DNA of 64,000 bases from DATAXP01 sp963708675 (GTDB lineage: Bacteria > Planctomycetota > Planctomycetia > Pirellulales > PNKZ01). Positions 13,475 through 23,204 of this stretch are shown here, in pieces. Numbering within the stretch: the stretch's first letter is position 1; each line of letters begins with the position of its first letter. The notes beneath the pieces were generated by a model, which had not been told where the DNA came from, did no database searches, and saw only the letters and a program-made list of their open reading frames with translations. The translations under genes were made by a program, and so were the position numbers. The DNA is taken from positions 620,001 to 684,000 of the forward strand of contig CAVPTO010000003.1 of assembly GCA_963708675.1 (NCBI GenBank), read 5' to 3'.

Positions 13475-13759
13475 ATGAGCTGTCATCATCTGGCCGCCGT
13501 TAATCCCGTGCCGCCTCATACTCTTGGGTGCGAAGAGTGCCTGAAGCTGGGGACGTCTTGGGTTCACCTGCGGCTTTGCCTGAACTGTGGTCACGTCGGC
13601 TGTTGCGATAGTTCGCCGGGGCGCCACGCGACGAAGCACTTCCGTCACACGACCCACCCCGTGATGGCATCCTTCGAGCCAGGCGAACGGTGGGCGTGGT
13701 GTTACGTCGACGAAGTGGAATTACCGGTGCCACCACCAGCCGTGCCATATCTGCGATAA
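13475..13759 (+). CDS. UBP-type zinc finger domain protein
   Basis: A 94-residue single-domain protein. It shows the zf-UBP pattern: CEECLKLGTSWVHLRLCLNCGHVGCCDSSPGRHATKHFRHTTHPV, with paired Cys and His ligands, then the conserved MASFEPGERWAWCYVDEVEL. In eukaryotes this fold binds ubiquitin C-termini. Bacterial stand-alone versions are common but of unknown function, probably binding a peptide C-terminus or nucleic acid. It is a complete gene between the tRNA-like element and egtD, with a 92-base gap to egtD. Confidence 0.88.
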   Translation: MSCHHLAAVNPVPPHTLGCEECLKLGTSWVHLRLCLNCGHVGCCDSSPGRHATKHFRHTTHPVMASFEPGERWAWCYVDEVELPVPPPAVPYLR

Positions 13760-13851
13760 TGGCAGCTCGATTGAGCGCGTCGCGTTGGCTGTCAGTGACG
13801 GTCCAGCGTCAGTGCAATTCGTCCATGAGCACATGAAAGAACTGTGAATCG

Positions 13852-14850
13852 ATGGGTCGGATCACGGCTACGGCACGAACGACGCAACACCGAGCATCGC
13901 AAGCTCAGCGGACCTTCCTCGTCGATGTGCTGGCCGGACTGCGGGCGACGCCGAAGCAATTACCGTGCAAGTATTTCTACGACTCGCGCGGTTCGGAGCT
14001 GTTCGATCGCATTTGTCATCTCGATGAGTACTATTTGACTCGGTCCGAGCTCGCCATCATGGACCGGTTCGCATCGGAGATGGGATTGCAGATCGGCTCC
14101 GGTGCGATGCTCGTCGAATATGGAAGCGGCAGCAGCGTAAAGACGCGTTATCTCTTGGACGCTCTTCCCGATGCGGCGGCGTATGTAGGAGTCGACGTTT
14201 CGGGGCAGCATTTGCAGCAGGCTGCGCTAGAACTCGCGCGTGATTATCCTCGGATTGAAATCCTCTCGGTTTGCGCCGACTTCACCGGAGATTTCGATCT
14301 GCCGATTCCGAAACGTCGTGCGACGCACACCGCGGTCTACTTTCCGGGCTCGACCATTGGCAACTTCGTGCCGGCTCAAGCCTCGGAACTGCTGACTCGA
14401 ATTGCGCGGCTCTGCGGTCGGGATGGCGGATTGTTGATCGGGATCGATCTCAAAAAAGATCCCGCCACGATTGAAGCCGCGTACAACGATCGCGCGGGAG
14501 TGACGGCGCAGTTCAATCTCAACCTGCTCGACCGGATCAATCGCGAACTGGGAGCGGACTTCAATCTGAGCCTTTTTTCCCATCACGCCCGTTACAACCG
14601 CGACTTAGGACGCATCGAGATGTATCTGGTCAGCCGCTGTGCTCAAGTGGTGACCATCGGCGATGAGAAGATCGAGTTCGACGTTGGCGAAACGATCTGC
14701 ACCGAGTATTCGCACAAATACTCGGTAAACGAGTTTGCCTCGATCGCCGCAGCCTCGGGCCTCGCGCTTCACCGAGAGTGGACCGATTCTAAACAGCACT
14801 TCGCGGTTTTGCACTTTGCAGTCGCGAACGAGTTTCAGTCGGGCAAATGA
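13852..14850 (+). CDS. egtD: L-histidine N-alpha-methyltransferase EgtD
   Basis: Trimethylates histidine to hercynine with three S-adenosylmethionine molecules, the first committed step of ergothioneine synthesis. The 332-residue protein shows the family order: CKYFYDSRGSELFDRIC; the SAM loop VEYGSGSSVKTRYLLDAL; YVGVDVSGQHL; YFPGSTIGNF, which holds the conserved Asn that binds histidine; LIGIDLKKDP; and the C-terminal IEFDVGETICTEYSHKYS. The length is standard. Its 3' end overlaps the convergent ABC permease gene by 16 bases. egtB lies 2.3 kb away on the other strand, across the transporter pair, so the pathway genes are not in one operon. Confidence 0.95.
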   Translation: MGRITATARTTQHRASQAQRTFLVDVLAGLRATPKQLPCKYFYDSRGSELFDRICHLDEYYLTRSELAIMDRFASEMGLQIGSGAMLVEYGSGSSVKTRYLLDALPDAAAYVGVDVSGQHLQQAALELARDYPRIEILSVCADFTGDFDLPIPKRRATHTAVYFPGSTIGNFVPAQASELLTRIARLCGRDGGLLIGIDLKKDPATIEAAYNDRAGVTAQFNLNLLDRINRELGADFNLSLFSHHARYNRDLGRIEMYLVSRCAQVVTIGDEKIEFDVGETICTEYSHKYSVNEFASIAAASGLALHREWTDSKQHFAVLHFAVANEFQSGK

Positions 14851-16385
14851 ACTTCTGCCCCGCGCTTCAGGCCGCGCGGCGTGATCGCCCACTCGATCAT
14901 GTCGATCAGCAACTGCAAAAGCAGAGCCAACAGGGCGGCAGGTATCGCGCCCGCCAAAATCAATGACATGTCGTTGAGCCGAATACCGCGCAGAATCGGC
15001 TGCCCCAAGCCCCCGGCGCCAATGATCGCGCCTAATGTAGCGAAGCCGACGTTTTGAATCGCCGCAGTGCGAATTCCGGCAAGCAGCGTCGGCATTGCGA
15101 TCGGAAGTTCGATTTCGACCAGCCGCGCCGCGGGTTCGAGGCCCAAGACGGTGGCCGACTCGATCGTTCCGCGTTGGATGCCTTCGATGCCGGTGTAGGT
15201 ATTTCGCACGATCGGCAATAAGCAGTAACAAAACAGCGCCGTCACGGCCGTCACCGAGCCTTCGCCAATGCTGCGAAAGCCGAGCGCAGCCACCAACGGC
15301 AGCAACAACACGAGCAGAGCGAGCGAAGGAATCGTTTGCAGCAATCCGACGAACGTTAACACGAGTCGGCCCGTTCGCGGAAGTCGCTGGCACAGGATTC
15401 CGAGCGCGACGCCGACGACGATGGCCGGCAACAGCGATCGCCGCACCAGATCGAGATGCTCCAGCACGTGCCGCGTAATCATGTTGGTTCGCGACTCGGA
15501 TTGCACGTCGACCTGTAAACCGAGTCGCCGGTTAAGAAAGTCCGCTGCCGCCTGCGACTCCGTCATGCGCCCTGATTCCACCTCGTCGTTGAGCGACTGC
15601 ATCGTCGCCTCGGATAACGTTCCTTCCATGCGGCGCATCGCAGTATCCAACTCCGGATAACGCGCGGCGGAGTCGAGGCGGTAAAGCCAGACAGCGTCGT
15701 AATGCGGAAAGAACGACTGGTCATCATCGAGCACCACCAGGTCGCCACGGCGGATCATGGCATCGGTCGAGTAAACGTCGATGACGTCAATCTCGCCGGA
15801 CAAGAGTTGGCGATAGGCGACATCGTGGTCGACGCCGACGATTTGCTGATGTTGAAGATCGTAGCGGCGACTGAGCGCCGGCCAGCCATCGCCGCGATCG
15901 AGAAACTCGTGCGTCACTGCGAAACGCAGATCGGGAAATCGCTTGAGATCCGAAATGCGTGAGGCTCCAAGTTCTGCGGCCCGCTTGCGCGTTAGCGCCA
16001 GCGCGTAGGTATTGCTAAAACCCAGCGGGCGCGACATGCCGATCCCTTTCTCGCGCAACGCGTCACGCATCGCGCCTTCGTCGGGCACATTCTCGCCTGC
16101 GAAAATCTCGGCAACGATCGTGCCTGTGTACTCGGGATAGATGTCGACTTCGCCTGCGACCAGCGAGTCGAACAAGATACGCGTTCCGCCCAACTCGCGA
16201 TAATGTGCCGCATCGAGCCCGGCGCCTTCGATCATCAGCCGCATCATTTCTCCGAGAATGACACTCTCGGTGAACTTCTTCGACCCGAGTCGCACTTGGG
16301 CGGCCCGATGCGGTATCGGCGCGAGGCCGGCAATCAGCAGCGCGAAGGTGAGCGCGACCAGTTTGACGAGCGATCGATTTCTCAC
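14835..16385 (-). CDS. OpuBC/EgtU-type ABC transporter: substrate-binding domain fused to permease
   Basis: A 516-residue membrane protein. After a signal or anchor (LVALTFALLIAGLAPI) comes a quaternary-amine-type binding domain (VRLGSKKFTESVILGEMM, YPEYTGTIVAEIF, YDAVWLYRLD). The C-terminal half is a permease with about six helices and the EAA-type loop (ESATVLGLEPAARLVEIELPIAMPTLLAGIRTAAIQNVG). It starts at GTG 16385, overlapping the ATPase stop (GTGA); upstream in-frame codons overlap the ATPase gene and give no sensible leader. Related proteins import glycine betaine, choline or, in EgtUV, ergothioneine. Neighbouring egtD and egtB favour ergothioneine, hercynine or another histidine betaine. 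Binding domain first and permease second is the reverse of the EgtU order. Confidence 0.88.
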   Translation of the reverse strand: MRNRSLVKLVALTFALLIAGLAPIPHRAAQVRLGSKKFTESVILGEMMRLMIEGAGLDAAHYRELGGTRILFDSLVAGEVDIYPEYTGTIVAEIFAGENVPDEGAMRDALREKGIGMSRPLGFSNTYALALTRKRAAELGASRISDLKRFPDLRFAVTHEFLDRGDGWPALSRRYDLQHQQIVGVDHDVAYRQLLSGEIDVIDVYSTDAMIRRGDLVVLDDDQSFFPHYDAVWLYRLDSAARYPELDTAMRRMEGTLSEATMQSLNDEVESGRMTESQAAADFLNRRLGLQVDVQSESRTNMITRHVLEHLDLVRRSLLPAIVVGVALGILCQRLPRTGRLVLTFVGLLQTIPSLALLVLLLPLVAALGFRSIGEGSVTAVTALFCYCLLPIVRNTYTGIEGIQRGTIESATVLGLEPAARLVEIELPIAMPTLLAGIRTAAIQNVGFATLGAIIGAGGLGQPILRGIRLNDMSLILAGAIPAALLALLLQLLIDMIEWAITPRGLKRGAEVHLPD

Positions 16386-17110
16386 GCGGTGACGACCTGC
16401 GAATTGACAAACTCGCGGACGAATCCGTCGGCTGGGTTTTCGAGGATCTCGGCGAACGCGCCCTGCTGAACAACGCGGCCTGCATTCATCACGCACACAC
16501 GATCGGCAAGACGACTGGCTTCGACCAGATCGTGTGTGACCAACAGCACGCTCGTTCCGGTGCGCGCAAAGACCTGGCCAAGGTCGCGCTGCAATCCGGC
16601 ACGGATCAACGGGTCGAGCGCGCCCAGCGGTTCGTCGAGCAACAGGATCCGCGGACTCATAAACAAGGCCCGCATCAAGCTGAGTCGTTGACGCTGCCCA
16701 CCCGACAGTTCGTTTGGGTAACGGCTCAGTCCGCTCGTTGGAAACTGGGTCATCTCCAGCAGCTCGTTCAGCCGCTCTTCAATCCTCTGACGCGGCCAAC
16801 CGTCGTGCTGTGCCATCAACGTCACGTTCGCAACCGCAGTCAAATGCGGAAACAAACCGCCTTCTTGAATCACGTAGCCAAGCTTGCGACGGACGTCGCT
16901 CATGGTCTGCGCGTTCAACGGAATCGAGTCGATGGAAATCTGACCGCTGGTTGGCAAAACGAGTCCAGCGACCATGCGCAAAATGGTCGTCTTGCCGCAG
17001 CCACTCGGGCCCAACAGAACGACCACCTCACCTGGCCCGACAACCAGATCGAGCGAATGGACCACCGTTACGCCGTTGAAGACTTTCGATACTTCGCGGA
17101 ATTCAAGCAT
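16382..17110 (-). CDS. OpuCA/EgtV-type ABC transporter ATP-binding protein
   Basis: A 242-residue ATPase with Walker A GPSGCGKTT, Q-loop VIQEGGLFPHL, signature LSGGQRQRLSLMRAL, Walker B ILLLDEPLGALD and switch VTHD. The glycine-betaine-type Q-loop (QEGGLFPH) is clear. It lacks the C-terminal CBS domains that osmosensing OpuA-type ATPases carry, so regulation by ionic strength is unlikely. Its stop overlaps the GTG of the fused permease/binding protein, giving a two-gene transporter. It starts 74 bases after the egtB stop and is probably in the same transcript. Confidence 0.92.
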   Translation of the reverse strand: MLEFREVSKVFNGVTVVHSLDLVVGPGEVVVLLGPSGCGKTTILRMVAGLVLPTSGQISIDSIPLNAQTMSDVRRKLGYVIQEGGLFPHLTAVANVTLMAQHDGWPRQRIEERLNELLEMTQFPTSGLSRYPNELSGGQRQRLSLMRALFMSPRILLLDEPLGALDPLIRAGLQRDLGQVFARTGTSVLLVTHDLVEASRLADRVCVMNAGRVVQQGAFAEILENPADGFVREFVNSQVVTA

Positions 17111-17184
17111 GACTGCGATCTTCCCGCCTGCGCCGAGGCTTTGACATCAACGCCCAGGTCGATGACGAATGCAACGCCGTCGCG

Positions 17185-18440
17185 CTATTCTTTTACGTCG
17201 CGCGCCAAACGGATACCCGCGAACTGCCATCGCGCATCGGGTGGAAAGAAGTTGCGATACGTCGCTCTCATGTGGCTCGAGGGCGTTACGCACGACCCGC
17301 CGCGCAGCACGTATTGGTTGCACATGAACTTGCCATTGTACTCACCCACGCGCCGGATGGCGCGACGTAACCCGGGTACGGCGTGTACGGACTCGCCGTC
17401 CATTGCCACACCTCGCCATACGTTTGCGCGACTCTAGCGTCGTCGCCGCTCGCCATCGTCGGGTGATAATGCTCACTCTCCAGGAAGCTCCCTTGCAGGT
17501 CGACGCCTGCCGCCGCGTGCTCCCATTCCGCTTCCGTCGGCAGCCGAGCGCCGGACCAGCGTGCGAAAGCGTCGGCTTCGAAATAGCTAACGTGGCAGAC
17601 CGGCTCGTCCCGGTTCAACGGACGCAATCCGCCGAGCGAGAACTCATGCCACTGGCCATCGCTCTCAACCCAGTACAGCGGCGCCGCCCATTGTTGGTCT
17701 CGCATCGTCGACCAGCCCAGCGACAGCCACAACTCAGGCCGGCGGTAGCCAGCGTCGCTAACGAACTCGAGAAACTCGCCCGAGGTCACGAGCCGATTGT
17801 AGATTTCGAAGGGCTGCAAGAAGACTTTGTGTCGCGGGCGCTCATTGTCGAAAGTGAATGCACCTCCCGCGTGCCCGATATCGACGACGCCACCATCATC
17901 GCGCGACCAACTGCTCGCCACGGCGCCTGTCACAGGTGGGCACACTGACAATTGCCGGTACGCGGGCCATAGCGGATTGCACGAGAAAAGATGTTTGATG
18001 TCGGTGAGCATTAACTCTTGATGTTGCTGCTCGTGGTTGATTCCTAGTTCGACAACGCTCGCAGCCTGCTCAGCGTCGGCATCGACCAGGTTGTCGAGCA
18101 GCTTCGTCATTCGCTCGTCAACGACATGCCGATATTCGAACACTTCGGCGACGGTCGGCCGGGTCAAAAGTCCGCGCCGTGTACGCGGGAACGGCTCGCC
18201 GACACTGTTGTAGTACGAATTGAATAGGGATTGGTAACAGGGGTTGAACGGCCGATAGCCTGTCTCCCATTGAGCGAGCACAAACGTCTCGAAAAACCAT
18301 GTGGTATGCGCCAAGTGCCAACGCGTGGGGCTAGCGTCGGGCATCGATTGAACGACGAAGTCCTCAACCGCGAGCGGCTCGCACAGGCGTTCCGTGCAAT
18401 GGCGAGTTTGCGAATAGCGTTCAGTGAGATTCGCCAACAT
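17185..18440 (-). CDS. egtB: Ergothioneine sulfoxide synthase EgtB (3'-end frameshift)
   Basis: EgtB is a non-haem iron enzyme that joins cysteine or gamma-glutamylcysteine to hercynine with oxygen. The N-terminal DinB-like domain carries the three-His site (WHLAHTTWFFET and NHEQQHQELMLTDIKH). The rest is an FGE-sulfatase fold (GLRPLNRDEPVCHVSYFEADAFARWSGARLPTEAEWEHAA). The reading frame breaks at about 17350 inside GGCGCGTGGGTGAG; left as is, it stops at 17286 with a foreign tail. The next frame restores the family C-terminus (VGEYNGKFMCNQYVLRGG through ATYRNFFPPDARWQF) and stops at 17185. Restoring one missing C gives the expected ALGEYNGK. ATG 18440 (MLANLTERY) has GAGG upstream and fits the family start; ATG 18548 is an alternative. 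Confidence 0.88.
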
Positions 18441-18724
18441 CCGCGCCCTCGATATGGTTGGCCCGCAATGAAAGTCTCGTGATGTGCGGATCAGGCCGCG
18501 AACTGAGTTATAGCACGACAGATCCGTCTGACCCGAGATCGTCCGCATGAACGATCATCCGATGCCGTGTTCGCCAACAACGCCGTCCCCACGGCGCACC
18601 GCACGTCCCGCGCCGCCACTATATCGCCGCGACCCCGCCGCGGTATGCAGACCGATTATCATTATGTCGCTCGTCAGAATATACTGGAGACCACGCAACA
18701 GAATGACTGGCGGGAGTGACGGAC

Positions 18725-20322
18725 GTGCACGTTTATTGGCCTGCGACATTTCGCCACGCAACGCTTTACGTGTTGCCGGTAGCGATTTGGGGGGCCGTCA
18801 CGGTGGTGGCTCGGGCGGAAGAGCGCGCATCGGTGAAAGCCAGTGCCGCGGCCCTGTCTGCGAGAATTGACTCTCTGTTGGCCGACGATTGGGCCAGCGG
18901 GCAAGTGACTCCCGCGCCACCGGCCACGGATGCCGAGTTCTTTCGCCGCGCGTCGCTCGATCTGTCGGGACGAATTCCCGCCGTGGCGGACGTGCGCAAC
19001 TTCTTGTCTGACGGTTCGACGAACAAGCGTGAAGCCGCGATCGACCGCTGGCTGGCGTCTCCCGCCTATGTGCAGCACTCCGCGCGCGTTTGGCGGTCGG
19101 TGCTGCTCACACAGGCCAGCGCACAGGATCTCCGGTTCGCGGCCACACAACTCGAGTCATGGCTTCGGACGCAGCTGCGCGAGAACGTGCCCTACGATGT
19201 CATGGTGCGGGAGATTCTCACCACACCGCTGGGTGACCGAATTGCGGCAGTCGCATCGGACCGAGAGAACCCGACGCCGCTGGCCTTCTATCAGGCCAAC
19301 GAGTTGAAGGCCGAGAATCTGGCGTCGGCGGCTTCGCGCGTTTTTCTGGGAGTGAACTTGGAATGTGCGCAATGCCACAACCATCCCTTCGCGAGCTGGA
19401 AGCAGGACCAGTTCTGGCAGTTCGCAGGTTTCTTCGCCGGCGTGCAGCGACTGCGCCCCGACAACGCTTTCGCACCCGCACCGGAGCTGCTGGATCGGCA
19501 TTCGATGACGATTCCCGAGACCGATCGCACGGTCGAAGCGAGGTTTCTCGACGATGTCGAGCCGCAGTGGTCGTCAGGCGATTCTCCGCGCACGGTGCTG
19601 GCTCGCTGGATGACGGCCGTCGATAACCCTTACTTCGCGAGAGCCGCGGCCAATGGGATATGGTCGCAGTTCTTCGGACGCGGCATCGTCGATCCGCTCG
19701 ACGAGCTTGGCGGCAATACGCAGCCCACCCACCCCGAGCTACTCGATGCATTGGCAGCCGAATTCGTGGCCTCGGGTTATGACATCAAGTTTCTGATTCG
19801 CGGCATCGTCGGCAGCCAGGCCTATCAGCGCAGCAGTCAGCTCACCGACCCGTCGCAGCGCGACCAAAGTTCGTTTGCTCGAGCGCTGCGCGCGGACTCA
19901 CGCCCGAACAGTTTTTTGATAGTTTCGTCGTTGCGACGGGATGCGACGACACGCATCGCGCGGAGATGTTGACCAGATTTGCGAGCCTGGAGCGGCCTGT
20001 CGAAATGCAGCGGTCGATTTTACAGGCGCTCGCGATGATGAATGGTCAGCTTGTGTCAGAAGCGAGTTCGCCAATCGACAGCCGAACGCTCGCCGCGGTG
20101 GTCGAGGCGCCGTTCCTCGATCGCCAGGGCAAACTCGAAACTCTGTTCCTGGCGACACTTTCGCGCGAACCATCGTCCGCCGAGTTGCAACAATGTTCTT
20201 CGTATATCGAGCACACCGCGACAGCGTCGACCGCAGCGGGTCGCAGTGCTCAGGAGAGCGAAGCGCTCACCGATGTTTTTTGGGCGCTGCTGAACAGCGC
20301 CGAATTCACACTCAATCATTGA
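18725..20322 (+). CDS. DUF1549/DUF1553 cytochrome-associated protein (internal frameshift)
   Basis: An exported protein of the planctomycete PSCyt2/PSD1 class without a PSCyt1 haem domain. The leader is ATLYVLPVAIWGAVTVVARA. DUF1549 runs from DAEFFRRASLDLSGRIPAVADV to LECAQCHNHPFASWKQDQFW, including a CAQCHNH haem-like motif. DUF1553 begins around GDSPRTVLARWMTAVDNPYFARAAANGIWSQFFGRGI. The frame breaks near 19888-19898 in a GCGCGCGG string; the next frame continues as the family tail GLTPEQFFDSFVVATG and ends at 20322. The GTG at 18725 has GGGAG eight bases upstream; GTG 18716 is an alternative. It is followed by DUF1501 and EF-hand genes in an apparent operon. Confidence 0.85.
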
Positions 20323-20344
20323 CCTTCGAACAACTGCAAAACGA

Positions 20345-21727
20345 ATGACGCGTCCTCATTTCAGATCACCACCATCGAAGCAGCCATCGCGTCGCGATTG
20401 GCTGCGCCTTAGTTCGCTGGGAATGCTCGGCGTATCCATGTCGGGCTGGCTCGGCACGTTGGCGGCCCAAGCGGCGACGCAATCGACGCCCGAGTCGACG
20501 TCGGCCAAGTCGTGCATCTTGTTATGGATGAACGGCGGCCCCAGCCAGATCGACACCTTCGATCCGAAACCCGAGCACGAGAATGGCGGACCGTTCCAAC
20601 CAATCGCCACGAAAACGCCGGGCATCCACATCAGCGAGCACCTGCCTCAAGTCGCCGGCTGGACCGATCGCCTGGCCATCATTCGTTCGATGACCGGCAA
20701 AGAAGCCGATCACGGGCGGGCGTCGTACCTCGTGCGCACGGGACACGCGCCGGAGGCGGCGATTCAGTATCCAACGCTCGGGTCGTTGATGGCCAAGGAA
20801 CTGGGCGACGAGTCCGCAGCGCTGCCGAACTTTGTGAGCATCGGTCCGTATCGAACGACGAACCTGGCCGCTTACAACCCTGGGTTTCTCGGGCCGATGT
20901 ACGCACCGTTTCTGGTCGGAGACGTCACGCCGGCCCTGGCCCAACAACAGCTTGCCGACGGTTATCGCACCGCGTTGCAAGTTGCCGATTTGCAACCCGC
21001 GTCGGCGATCGCAAGTTCGCGCCAAGCGGAGCGCATCGAACTTTGGCGAAGCCTGGGGCAGTCATTCGTGGCAACTCGACCGGACGTGCCTGCGGAAAGT
21101 CATCGGGCCGCTTACGAGCGCGCCGTGCGGCTGATGAACCGTGACGCGGCCCAAGCGTTCGATTTAACGCAAGAACCCGACAAGCTGCGCGATGCGTATG
21201 GTCGCACGCTGTTCGGGCAGGGATGTCTGTTGGCTCGCCGATTAGTCGAACGCGGCGTGCCGTTTGTTGAAGTGTCGCTCGGCGGCGTGAACAGCGGCGG
21301 CATGGGTTGGGACACGCACGTTGGGAATTTCGAGACGGTGAAGCGACTCTCCACGGTGCTCGATGCCGGTTGGGCGACGCTGTTGCGCGACCTCAGCGAG
21401 CGAGGACTGCTCGATTCGACGCTCGTGGTTTGGATGGGAGAATTCGGCCGCACGCCGAAGATCAACGGCACGACTGGCCGCGACCACTACCCCTTGGCAT
21501 GGAGCGCGGTCCTCGGCGGCGGCGGCATTCAAGGGTCGCAGGTCGTCGGCAAGACCAGCGACGATGGAACCACGGTGACCGAGCGGCCGATCGTCGTGCC
21601 CGAGCTTCTAGCAACCGTGTGCAAGGCACTTGCGATTGATCCGCACAAGACGAATCCGTCGAACGTCGGACGGCCGATCCATCTGATCGATTACGACGCG
21701 CAGCCGATCGAAGGAGTGGCGAGTTGA
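20345..21727 (+). CDS. DUF1501 family twin-arginine-exported protein
   Basis: A complete 460-residue DUF1501 protein. It carries a twin-arginine leader (PSRRDWLRLSSLGMLGVSMSGWL), then the conserved SCILLWMNGGPSQIDTFDPKPEHENGGPF, LPQVAGWTDRLAIIRSMTGKEADHGR, LLARRLVERGVPFVEVSLGG and VVWMGEFGRTPKINGTTGRDHY. The fold is related to sulfatases/alkaline phosphatases; the substrate is unknown. It starts 22 bases after the DUF1549/1553 gene and its stop overlaps the TTG of the EF-hand gene. This gives the common planctomycete order of cytochrome-associated protein, DUF1501, then a calcium-binding protein. Confidence 0.93.
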   Translation: MTRPHFRSPPSKQPSRRDWLRLSSLGMLGVSMSGWLGTLAAQAATQSTPESTSAKSCILLWMNGGPSQIDTFDPKPEHENGGPFQPIATKTPGIHISEHLPQVAGWTDRLAIIRSMTGKEADHGRASYLVRTGHAPEAAIQYPTLGSLMAKELGDESAALPNFVSIGPYRTTNLAAYNPGFLGPMYAPFLVGDVTPALAQQQLADGYRTALQVADLQPASAIASSRQAERIELWRSLGQSFVATRPDVPAESHRAAYERAVRLMNRDAAQAFDLTQEPDKLRDAYGRTLFGQGCLLARRLVERGVPFVEVSLGGVNSGGMGWDTHVGNFETVKRLSTVLDAGWATLLRDLSERGLLDSTLVVWMGEFGRTPKINGTTGRDHYPLAWSAVLGGGGIQGSQVVGKTSDDGTTVTERPIVVPELLATVCKALAIDPHKTNPSNVGRPIHLIDYDAQPIEGVAS

Positions 21728-23181
21728 GTCGTTTCTCTTGGTCGCCGCTTCTGCTGCTTGCTCTCGTCGCACGCACCGTCGTCGCCGCCGAACAGACTGC
21801 TTCCGCGGATCATGTCGCCGAAGTGCTGACTCCCGCGGGCACTGCGCAATTGCCAGTCGAAGTGCGCGTGGGCGACAAGGAACTCCGACAGCGTTGGGAA
21901 GAGTGGTTTGCGCAATGGTTCGCTTGGCTTGATCGCAACCACGATCAACAACTTAGCGGTGAAGAGCTTCGGCGAGTCCCGCAACCGCGCGTGCTTCGCG
22001 CGATTTGGAACGGCGACTTTGACAATCTGTCCGCGAAGTTTGTACCCAGCGACGAATTGCTCGCCGGTGCGAAGTCGAACGACTACGTCACATCCGAAGA
22101 GTTATTCGCTTATTACTGCCGTCAAGCGCTCGTGCTGCCGCAGCTCAACGTAACCAAAAGCGAAGTGAGCGATCACCAGACGACGCGTTGGCTATTCTCG
22201 CGGCTTGCCGATGCTACGGGTTCTATCACCGTGCAAAGCCTGGCCGACGCGCATCGGTCGCTGGCCACAGCCGACGAGAACGATGACGAGCGGTGGACAA
22301 TGGCAGAGTTGCAACTCGCCGCGAGCTTCGGCCGAAGCGTCGAACCCTTCAACGACTCGGCCCTAAGCGACCCCGCAGACACGTTTCGTCTGAGCGCTCC
22401 GGCCGACGTGGATGTTAACGCCCTCAACGTCAGCCAACGGCGCGTGATTCGCCTCAACCCGCTGACCATTCGCTTGGACGAGCCTGAGCGCGAGTCCGTC
22501 TATTCACTGCCGGGCGCCGTGATCCGAATGCAAACCCTTCGCGGGCAGGCAACACAGCAATTCGAGTTCGGCCGGCAGTCGTTGCTTCAACAGTTCGAGG
22601 GGGACGACATCAACCGCGACGGCACGCTCGACGGCAGCGAGATCAAACTGTCGTCGTCGTCCGAGGTTTACGCGAACTTATGCAAGCTCCTTTCGAACAA
22701 TGACGAGACGCGTCTGCAACTCAAGGAACTGGAATCGTTTCTGTCGCTTCAAAAAGAGGCCGTGCGTTTGCAACTCGTCGTATCTGCTCAGGTCTACGGA
22801 AGACCGCTATTCAGCGCGCTCGATGCCAACGTCGACGGCGCGTTGTCGTTGCGCGAACTTCGCAACGGCTGGCCCCGCCTGAAGTCTTGGGACGTAAACG
22901 GAGACACGCGACTCGCGTGGAACGAAGTTCCCTTCGAGTACCGACTTGCCTGGAGTCCTGGCCGACCGATTACAACGACAAGTGTCGTGCCGACCTCCAC
23001 GAAGCCGCAGATCGGTCCACGCTGGTTTACAAACATGGATCGCAACCGTGACGGCGACCTATCGCCGCGCGAGTTTCTGGGGCGATTCGATGACTTTCAG
23101 CGGCTCGATCGAGATCACGATGGCCTTATCTCGGCCGGCGAAGCGCAAGAAACTGAAGCGCAGGCCGCACCGCAGCCATGA
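21724..23181 (+). CDS. Secreted multi-EF-hand protein
   Basis: A 485-residue exported protein with a signal peptide (FSWSPLLLLALVARTVVAA). At least six EF-hand-like loops are visible: DRNHDQQLSGEEL, DINRDGTLDGSEI, DANVDGALSLREL, DVNGDTRLAWNEV, DRNRDGDLSPREF and DRDHDGLISAGEA. They cluster near residues 75, 300 and 365-480. It starts at TTG 21724 overlapping the DUF1501 stop (TTGA), so it is translationally coupled. It probably binds calcium outside the cytoplasm, perhaps stabilising the adjacent exported complex. Catalytic function is not apparent. Confidence 0.85.
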   Translation: MSRFSWSPLLLLALVARTVVAAEQTASADHVAEVLTPAGTAQLPVEVRVGDKELRQRWEEWFAQWFAWLDRNHDQQLSGEELRRVPQPRVLRAIWNGDFDNLSAKFVPSDELLAGAKSNDYVTSEELFAYYCRQALVLPQLNVTKSEVSDHQTTRWLFSRLADATGSITVQSLADAHRSLATADENDDERWTMAELQLAASFGRSVEPFNDSALSDPADTFRLSAPADVDVNALNVSQRRVIRLNPLTIRLDEPERESVYSLPGAVIRMQTLRGQATQQFEFGRQSLLQQFEGDDINRDGTLDGSEIKLSSSSEVYANLCKLLSNNDETRLQLKELESFLSLQKEAVRLQLVVSAQVYGRPLFSALDANVDGALSLRELRNGWPRLKSWDVNGDTRLAWNEVPFEYRLAWSPGRPITTTSVVPTSTKPQIGPRWFTNMDRNRDGDLSPREFLGRFDDFQRLDRDHDGLISAGEAQETEAQAAPQP

Positions 23182-23204
23182 CGTGCGCCGCGACAGCGAG
23201 CGAT

